Shown: positions 7,007-11,077 of the stretch, one piece after another
Layout of the letters: each line of letters starts with the position of its first letter
Numbering within the stretch: position 1 is the stretch's first letter
Assembly (NCBI GenBank): GCA_004525155.1
Contig: SPDA01000023.1
Span: 1-11,077, forward strand
Direction of reading: 5' to 3'
Length of the DNA stretch: 11,077 bases
From: Spirochaetales bacterium
GTDB taxonomy: Bacteria; Spirochaetota; Spirochaetia; SPDA01
Notes under the pieces: generated by a model
The model's database searches: none
Seen by the model: the letters and a program-made list of their open reading frames with translations, nothing else
What the model was told of the DNA's origin: nothing
Translations under genes and position numbers: made by a program

Positions 7007-7762
7007 TTGGCTAAACGGAACATTATTTTACTCGTCTGCATCATGTCGATGTGGACGGTTTCGGGCGTATTCTCACAGGAAACAAATACAAATCAGAAAA
7101 CACAGCTCTCCGAGCAGGCCGCAGGCGTCGCTGAAAAACCGGCAGCCGCAACTGCCGCGGAAACGGATGAATCAACCCTTCTTCTGGGCGCTCAAACGGA
7201 TACAGCCGCGGGGGCCGGAACCGGAGCTGACAACGGCGGCGCCGGTCAACGGCTTAAAGGAGGGTCCTTCACCCTGTGGGATTTTCTGCGCATGATACTC
7301 ATTCTTGCGGCCGTCGTTGCCGCCATTTATTTCATATTCCGGCTGCTTAAGAAAAAAACCGGGCCGAAACTGCAGGATGCCGAACTGTTCAAGATTCTGT
7401 CGACCCAGGTTATCGCCAATAACCGTTCGCTCCATCTGGTGGAAGTGGGCCGCCAGATATTTCTTGTGGGCGCGGGGGAAAACGCGGTTAACCTGGTTAG
7501 TGAGGTTACTGATAAGGAAACCCTGGACGAAATTCATCTCAAGGCCGCGGAATTCAAGGAATCGGAACAGAAATCTTTCATTGAAAAGCTTTCCGGGTTT
7601 TTCAAGCCTGTAAACGGCGACTCCGCCGCCAGGCTGAACGCGGCAGGTCTTAAAAATCAGGGTGCGGTTCTAACTGGTTTGAATCCGCCCGGCATGGCCG
7701 CGCCGCCTCATAACCCGGCGGATTTTTTCAAGCGTCAGCGGGAGAGGCTTAAACGATTCTAA
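7007..7762 (+). CDS. fliO: Flagellar export apparatus assembly protein FliO (FliO/FliZ family)
   Basis: FliO is a membrane protein that helps FliP assemble into the export gate. The 251-residue product has an N-terminal signal peptide (about 1-23, NIILLVCIMSMWTVSGVFS, cleavage perhaps before Gln24). An Ala/Thr/Gly-rich, presumably periplasmic stretch follows (about 40-85), then one membrane helix (about 91-113, WDFLRMILILAAVVAAIYFI) and a basic KKK stop. The conserved FliO cytoplasmic core is at 125-168: ELFKILSTQVIANNRSLHLV, then EVGRQIFLVGAGENAVNLVSE. The tail is variable and ends in a strongly basic RQRERLKRF. The start is taken as TTG at 7007 because it gives a complete signal peptide and follows a G-rich Shine-Dalgarno-like run; an ATG at 7043 would cut the signal peptide. 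It is much longer than the roughly 120-residue enterobacterial FliO but lies directly before fliP as expected. Confidence 0.88.
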   Translation: MAKRNIILLVCIMSMWTVSGVFSQETNTNQKTQLSEQAAGVAEKPAAATAAETDESTLLLGAQTDTAAGAGTGADNGGAGQRLKGGSFTLWDFLRMILILAAVVAAIYFIFRLLKKKTGPKLQDAELFKILSTQVIANNRSLHLVEVGRQIFLVGAGENAVNLVSEVTDKETLDEIHLKAAEFKESEQKSFIEKLSGFFKPVNGDSAARLNAAGLKNQGAVLTGLNPPGMAAPPHNPADFFKRQRERLKRF

Positions 7763-7795
7763 GATAATTTTTTTGCTATAAACCTGGGAGGGGAA

Positions 7796-8569
7796 ATGAA
7801 AAAAATTATAGCTGTTTTGCTCTTTTTACTTGCGCTCGGGGCGCTTATGCCTGCGGGCGTCCATGCACAGGATACGGGACGCAGCCTGGGCATACCTTTT
7901 GTCGACCTTACCGTCCGTTCGCCGGAAAGCAACAAGGAAGTTGCTTTATCTATACAGCTCCTGCTGCTCCTTGCAGTGCTCACCCTGGCGCCATCCATCG
8001 TTATCCTTATGACGGCTTTCTTGAGAATCTCCATAGTTCTTGATTTTGTGAAAAGGGCGCTGTCCCTGCAGCAGGTCCCTCCAAACCAGGTGCTGATGGG
8101 CATTGCGCTTTTTCTGACTCTCTTTATCATGTGGCCGACGGTAACGGACATTTACGAGAATTCCTTCAAGCCTTTTTCGGAAGGCAAAATGAACATTGAA
8201 GAAATGTACACCAGTGCGGAAAAACCCATACGGCTTTTCATGTACAAGCAGATGTCGGGGGATTACGATTCCGTCCGGCTGTTCATGAACATGCGCAAAC
8301 TTCCCAGGCCCGACTCCCTGGCGGATGTACCGACTTTTGTACTCATACCGGCCTTTGTACTCCATGAGCTTACTGTGGCATTTAAAATAGGGATCCTGCT
8401 CTTCATTCCGTTTATCGTGATAGACCTGGTAGTTGCCTCCACGCTCATGTCCATGGGAATGATCATGCTGCCGCCGGTCATGATATCTCTCCCGTTTAAA
8501 TTAATATTGTTCGTTCTCGTAGACGGGTGGGGGCTCATAACCCAGCAGCTCGTCGCGAGTTTCAAGTAG
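7796..8569 (+). CDS. fliP: Flagellar type III export gate protein FliP
   Basis: FliP makes the pentameric core of the export gate with FliQ and FliR. The 257-residue precursor has a cleavable signal peptide (1-24, ending GVHA before Gln25), as usual for flagellar FliP. Four membrane segments follow (about 52-75, 97-115, 190-212, 216-243). The family signatures are clear: LMTAFLRISIVLDFVKRAL (71-89), LQQVPPNQVLMGIALFLTLF (91-110), FVLIPAFVLHELTVAFKIG (181-199) and PFIVIDLVVASTLMSMGM (205-222), followed by the MLPPVMISLPFKLILFVLVD block to the C-terminus. The methionine-gasket triplet (MMM in Salmonella) reads Met-Ile-Met at 222-224. GGGAGGGG at 7786-7793 precedes the ATG at 7796. The 33-base gap after fliO is AT-rich with a seven-T run, but no stem or clear promoter was found. 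Confidence 0.97.
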   Translation: MKKIIAVLLFLLALGALMPAGVHAQDTGRSLGIPFVDLTVRSPESNKEVALSIQLLLLLAVLTLAPSIVILMTAFLRISIVLDFVKRALSLQQVPPNQVLMGIALFLTLFIMWPTVTDIYENSFKPFSEGKMNIEEMYTSAEKPIRLFMYKQMSGDYDSVRLFMNMRKLPRPDSLADVPTFVLIPAFVLHELTVAFKIGILLFIPFIVIDLVVASTLMSMGMIMLPPVMISLPFKLILFVLVDGWGLITQQLVASFK

Positions 8570-8577
8570 GAGTTTTT

Positions 8578-8847
8578 ATGGAAGTAGGTGAAGCAGTTTT
8601 TATTATGAGAGGCGCCATACTGCAAATTCTCTTGCTCTCCGCGCCCATGCTCCTCATCGGCATGGCGGTGGGGCTGATAATATCCGTCATACAGGCCACC
8701 ACGTCGATCCAGGAACAGACCCTTACCTTTGTGCCCAAGATCGCGGCGATTCTGCTCGCGCTTATGCTCTTCGGCCCATGGATATTTTCATCCATGACAC
8801 AGTACACCCTAACTCTGTTTAACAGGATACAGGAGATGAGTCCTTGA
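8578..8847 (+). CDS. fliQ: Flagellar type III export gate protein FliQ
   Basis: FliQ is the small two-helix gate subunit, four copies of which wrap around the FliP-FliR core. The 89-residue product has the typical length and the pattern of two hydrophobic hairpin helices (about 14-40 and 52-78). They are joined by the family signature LIISVIQATTSIQEQTLTFV (residues 33-52) followed by PK. The start is the ATG at 8578, preceded 5 bases away by AGGAG at 8568-8572, which overlaps the fliP stop. An in-frame codon at 8527 would run back through the end of fliP and is rejected. Its stop overlaps the fliR TTG start by 4 bases. Confidence 0.96.
   Translation: MEVGEAVFIMRGAILQILLLSAPMLLIGMAVGLIISVIQATTSIQEQTLTFVPKIAAILLALMLFGPWIFSSMTQYTLTLFNRIQEMSP
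8831..8835 (+). promoter_or_regulatory. Ribosome-binding site supporting the fliR TTG start
   Basis: AGGAG lies 8 bases before the TTG at 8844 and within the last codons of fliQ. It supports use of a TTG start that overlaps the fliQ TGA (8845-8847), an arrangement expected for coupled translation. Confidence 0.65.
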
Positions 8848-9644
8848 CGGTAGAAGCCATTTCGGAAAATGCCCAGCTTTATTTCCTCATTTTCGTCAGG
8901 GTGCTCGCACTGGTGGAGATTGCGCCCCTGCTTTCCTCTCAGGGCATTCCGCAGATTGCTAAAATCGGTCTCGCTTTTTTCGCCACGGTTGCCGTCTATC
9001 CCTGGATTAAGGAATCCGGTTACCCCATTCCGCCCAATGGCCTGTTTTACGGCGCTCTGGTCATCGGTGAAGCGCTCATAGGGATTGTGATCGGATTTTT
9101 CCTGCAGGTGGTCTACGCCATCTTTTCGGCCGCGGGTCAGTTTTTCACCCTGCAGATGGGTTTCGGCGCTTCGGAGGTTTTCGACCCTCTGGCGCAGATA
9201 GAAATACCGATTATGGGACAATTCTTCAACCTCATGGCCATGTTCGTTTTTATAGCCATAGGAGGGTTCCAGCGGGTGTTCCTTATCGGTGTTTTCCGTT
9301 CCTTTGAAGCGGCCAAGGCACTCGATTTTGTCGCCGGCCGGGAGCATGTTTTCGCCCTTGTCATAAAAAGCCTTACGGGACTCTTTGAACAGGCCATGAT
9401 TATTTCCTTTCCCGTCCTGGGTACCCTGCTCCTTGTGAGTGTTTCCATGGGGCTCCTTGCAAAAGCGGCTCCCCAGATGAACCTGCTCATGCTGGGTTTC
9501 CCCATTTCGATAAGCGTGGGTTTTCTGATGCTCATATTCGCCATGCCCTTCATAATTGAGGTTGTTGCGCGGATTATCGACAACAGTTTTACGGAGCTCA
9601 TGGAGCTTTTCAGCAAGGTCAGGCCGGCGGGGGTAATGCCATGA
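8844..9644 (+). CDS. fliR: Flagellar type III export gate protein FliR
   Basis: FliR contributes one subunit to the FliP5-FliQ4-FliR1 export gate. The 266-residue protein is strongly hydrophobic with about six segments (roughly 12-30, 41-57, 68-97, 125-145, 184-204, 216-245). FliR-like blocks are present: LYFLIFVRVLALVEIAPLLS (12-31), QGIPQIAKIGLAF (33-45), GEALIGIVIGF (75-85), FTLQMGFGASEVFDP (101-115) and AKAAPQMNLLMLGFPI (206-221). The start is TTG at 8844, with AGGAG 8 bases upstream; no better ATG exists near the N-terminus. Both ends overlap neighbours by 4 bases (fliQ and flhB), pointing to tightly coupled synthesis of the gate. A long minus-strand reading frame spans this gene, but the amino-acid pattern leaves no doubt about the + strand. 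Confidence 0.96.
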   Translation: MTVEAISENAQLYFLIFVRVLALVEIAPLLSSQGIPQIAKIGLAFFATVAVYPWIKESGYPIPPNGLFYGALVIGEALIGIVIGFFLQVVYAIFSAAGQFFTLQMGFGASEVFDPLAQIEIPIMGQFFNLMAMFVFIAIGGFQRVFLIGVFRSFEAAKALDFVAGREHVFALVIKSLTGLFEQAMIISFPVLGTLLLVSVSMGLLAKAAPQMNLLMLGFPISISVGFLMLIFAMPFIIEVVARIIDNSFTELMELFSKVRPAGVMP

Positions 9645-10827
9645 TTGTGTTTTTATTCGGTTCAGGGTACGGCGATCTGCGGGAGACGGCGCTAGAGCCG
9701 GCATCCGTCACAAGCTGCAAGCTACCGGAATTCCCGCTTGTTCACCTGCAGTGGTTTGCCGCTGAAGACGAAGGCCGCACCGAAGAACCTACGGAGTACA
9801 AGATCCGCAAGGCCCGCGAAGAGGGGAAGGTTGCGAAATCACCCGACCTGACGCCTCCCTTGTGCTGCTCTTTCCCATTCTGGCCATAGGCATTCTCGGC
9901 ACCTACATTCTCGACACGATGATGGATATGCTCATCTTCTACCTCAGACTTTCCACCGAGGTGGACATAACGAGGGAAGGCCAGATTCTGCCCGCCTTCC
10001 TGAATTATTTTTTGAGGCTCACCCTGCCGGTGGGTGCTGTCGCTTTTGTTTCCGCGATAGCAGGCAACGTGTTTCAGATCGGGTTCCTCTTCACGGTGAA
10101 GCCCCTGAAACCCGACTTGAAACGTATAATGCCCAACATCGCGCGCTATTTCAAAAAGGCCCTTTTTTCCGCTGAGGCGCTTTTCAACCTTGCAAAGGCC
10201 ATTCTCAAGTTCGTTGTCATAGGCGTAATTGCCTTTCTCAACATCCGGAACCAGATGAACATCATCGTTCATTTTTCCAGCAACCCGCTTTTACTGAGCG
10301 TCATGGGTCTTGCGAAAACCGCTTTCCGGATAATGGTCGAATGCGCCCTCGCCATGATTGTGCTCTCCATTCCCGATTACCTTTTCCAGCGGAAGCAGCA
10401 CCGCGATTCACTCAAAATGTCAAAGCACGAATTGAAGGAAGAGCGGAAAATGCACGAGGGAGATCCGTATATAAAAAGCAGGCTTAAGGAAAGGATGCGG
10501 CAGATCCTTAACCAGAACATGATCAAGAAGGTTCCCGAGGCGGATGTGGTCATTACGAACCCGACCCATTACGCGGTCGCCTTGAAATATGACGGCGCGC
10601 GTATGAATGCGCCCCAGGTTCTGGCCAAGGGGGCCGGCGAGATTGCCGCAAAGATAAAGCAGATTGCGGCCCGGCACCAGATTCCGGTGATTGAAAACAA
10701 AACACTTGCCCGAAACCTGTACGCCATGGCCGAGATCGGCCGGGAAATCCCCGCCGATTTGTATCAGGCGGTCGCCGAAGTGTTGGCGCTTATTTATAAA
10801 CTGAAACAAATGACGCCGGTTCCTTGA
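9641..10827 (+). CDS. flhB: Flagellar export switch protein FlhB, interrupted by a frameshift
   Basis: FlhB sits beside the export gate; its autocleaved cytoplasmic domain works with FliK to change substrate class. As given, the gene is split. An ATG at 9641 (overlapping the fliR stop as ATGA) encodes LQWFAAEDEGRTEEPTEYKI (residues 36-55) and KAREEGKVAKSPDLT, then goes out of frame and stops at 9889. From about 9853 the -1 frame resumes as ASLVLLFPILAIGIL (membrane helix 1) and is open to 10827. One missing base next to 9853 explains this; the repaired protein is about 395 residues. The downstream part has four membrane helices, SKHELKEERKMHEGDPYIKS, and the intact autocleavage site NPTH at 10558-10569 (Asn307-Pro308 after repair). 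About 37 residues precede the usual N-terminus. It may be an assembly error, a genuine null allele or, less likely, recoding. Confidence 0.9.
9851..9862 (+). other. Frameshift point in flhB (apparent one-base deletion)
   Basis: Read in the frame of the ATG at 9641, codons 9851-9862 give Thr-Pro-Pro-Leu and soon a TAG at 9887-9889. Shifting back by one base after ACG (9851-9853) gives Ala-Ser-Leu-Val-Leu-Leu, a normal start of the first FlhB membrane helix. A single G lost from an original ACGGCC would produce exactly this. No canonical slippery heptamer is visible, so programmed frameshifting is not supported. Confidence 0.8.
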
Positions 10828-10851
10828 GGACCGTTTTGAGAAAGCGCCGCT

Positions 10852-11077
10852 ATGGAAATCGTTAAAACATCCAGCCCTGTATCCATCAGCGAGGCGATGA
10901 CCATCGCCGGGGTGATGACCATTCTGTTGGTCATGATCATTCCGTTGCCGCCGCTGATACTCGATTTTCTGCTGGCCGTAAACATTACCCTGGCCGTTAC
11001 GATTCTGCTGATTGCCATGTACACCATCAAGCCGCTGGATTTCTCCATATTCCCGTCCCTGCTGCTGGTGATCACGC
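10852..11077 (+). CDS. flhA: Flagellar export protein FlhA, N-terminal part (3' truncated)
   Basis: Only the first 75 codons are in the window. FlhA is the nonameric export component whose cytoplasmic domain forms the docking ring for cargo-chaperone complexes. Visible features are a short polar N-terminus (MEIVKTSSPVSISEAM), a first membrane helix (about 17-38, MTILLVMIIPLPPLILDFLL), and a second (about 41-57) followed by MYTIKPLDFSIFPSLLLVIT. The combination 'IPLPP-x-x-L-D-x-L-L-A-x-N-I-T' plus 'K-P-L-D-F-S-x-F-P-S-L-L-L' is diagnostic for FlhA. The start is the ATG at 10852, since an in-frame TGA at 10837-10839 rules out a longer form. The ribosome-binding site is weak (GAGAAAG at 10838-10844), in contrast to most genes here. 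It lies 24 bases after flhB, the usual order in treponemes. Confidence 0.96.
   Translation, partial: MEIVKTSSPVSISEAMTIAGVMTILLVMIIPLPPLILDFLLAVNITLAVTILLIAMYTIKPLDFSIFPSLLLVIT

Noticed and set aside
7763..7795. AT-rich gap before fliP with seven Ts and a TATAAA-like hexamer, considered as a promoter or terminator
   Set aside because: No convincing -35 element at a suitable distance and no GC-rich stem before the T run; the position is inside a continuous operon. It may simply be an AT-rich leader for the fliP ribosome-binding site.
8527..8577. Upstream extension of fliQ into fliP
   Set aside because: The ATG at 8578 has AGGAG 5 bases before it and gives the standard 89-residue FliQ; the extension overlaps the conserved FliP C-terminus.
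8562..9704. A 380-residue minus-strand reading frame across fliQ, fliR and the start of flhB
   Set aside because: It is fully covered by clearly recognisable + strand genes. Its product is rich in His, Arg, Asn and Gln with no recognisable domain, as expected from reading membrane-protein codons backwards.
9839..9862. Programmed -1 ribosomal frameshifting in flhB
   Set aside because: No X-XXY-YYZ slippery heptamer in the correct register and no obvious downstream stem seen by eye. FlhB is not known to need recoding. A one-base deletion or sequence error is simpler.
1..11077. An undescribed defence, mobile or biosynthetic system within the window
   Set aside because: All bases apart from short gaps are accounted for by known flagellar genes in a known order; no cargo genes, repeats, insertion-sequence ends or unexplained stretch longer than about 35 bases were found.

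Overview
The window is a continuous stretch of a large spirochaete flagellar operon, all on the + strand. The order is fliK (3' part), flgD, flgE, flbD, motA, motB, fliL, fliM, fliY, fliO, fliP, fliQ, fliR, flhB and flhA (5' part). This order, a FliY-type switch protein next to FliM, a FlgE carrying the lysine/cysteine pair used for hook cross-linking in spirochaetes, and a long FliO with a signal peptide together point to Spirochaetota. Most likely it is a Treponema-like member of the Spirochaetales with moderate GC. The genus is inferred from gene order and protein character recalled from known treponemes; no search was run.

Layout: positions 1-2480 hold hook assembly genes (hook-length control FliK, hook cap FlgD, hook protein FlgE). 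Positions 2498-4790 hold motor torque genes (FlbD/SwrD-type protein, stators MotA and MotB, stator-associated FliL). Positions 4823-6980 hold the C-ring switch (FliM, FliY). Positions 7007-11077 hold the flagellar type III export apparatus (FliO, FliP, FliQ, FliR, FlhB, start of FlhA). Gaps between genes are at most 33 bases. fliQ/fliR and fliR/flhB overlap by 4 bases, and fliM and fliY are 1 base apart. I see no convincing internal promoter or terminator, so the block looks like one transcript with promoter and end both outside the window. There is no gene-free stretch longer than about 35 bases, and no RNA gene, insertion sequence, CRISPR array or attachment site was seen.

The genes together build and run a periplasmic flagellum. 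FliO assists assembly of the FliP/Q/R/FlhB gate, and FlhA docks cargo. FliK and FlhB switch export from hook to filament, and FlgD caps the growing FlgE hook. MotA/B with FliL and FlbD drive rotation, and FliM/FliY receive the CheY-P signal.

Most of the window is ordinary core flagellar DNA; I found no undescribed system. The points worth a second look are: (1) flhB is broken by an apparent one-base deletion near 9853; (2) a nine-G tract lies between the ribosome-binding region and the TTG start of fliO, a possible slippage site; (3) FlgE has Lys165, Cys178, Asn179 and Thr334, matching the recalled numbering of the lysinoalanine cross-linking site of Treponema denticola FlgE; (4) FliY has lost the asparagine of the CheC-type phosphatase motif and has a Gln/Met/Gly-rich linker; (5) FlhB has an unusual N-terminal extension of roughly 37 residues.
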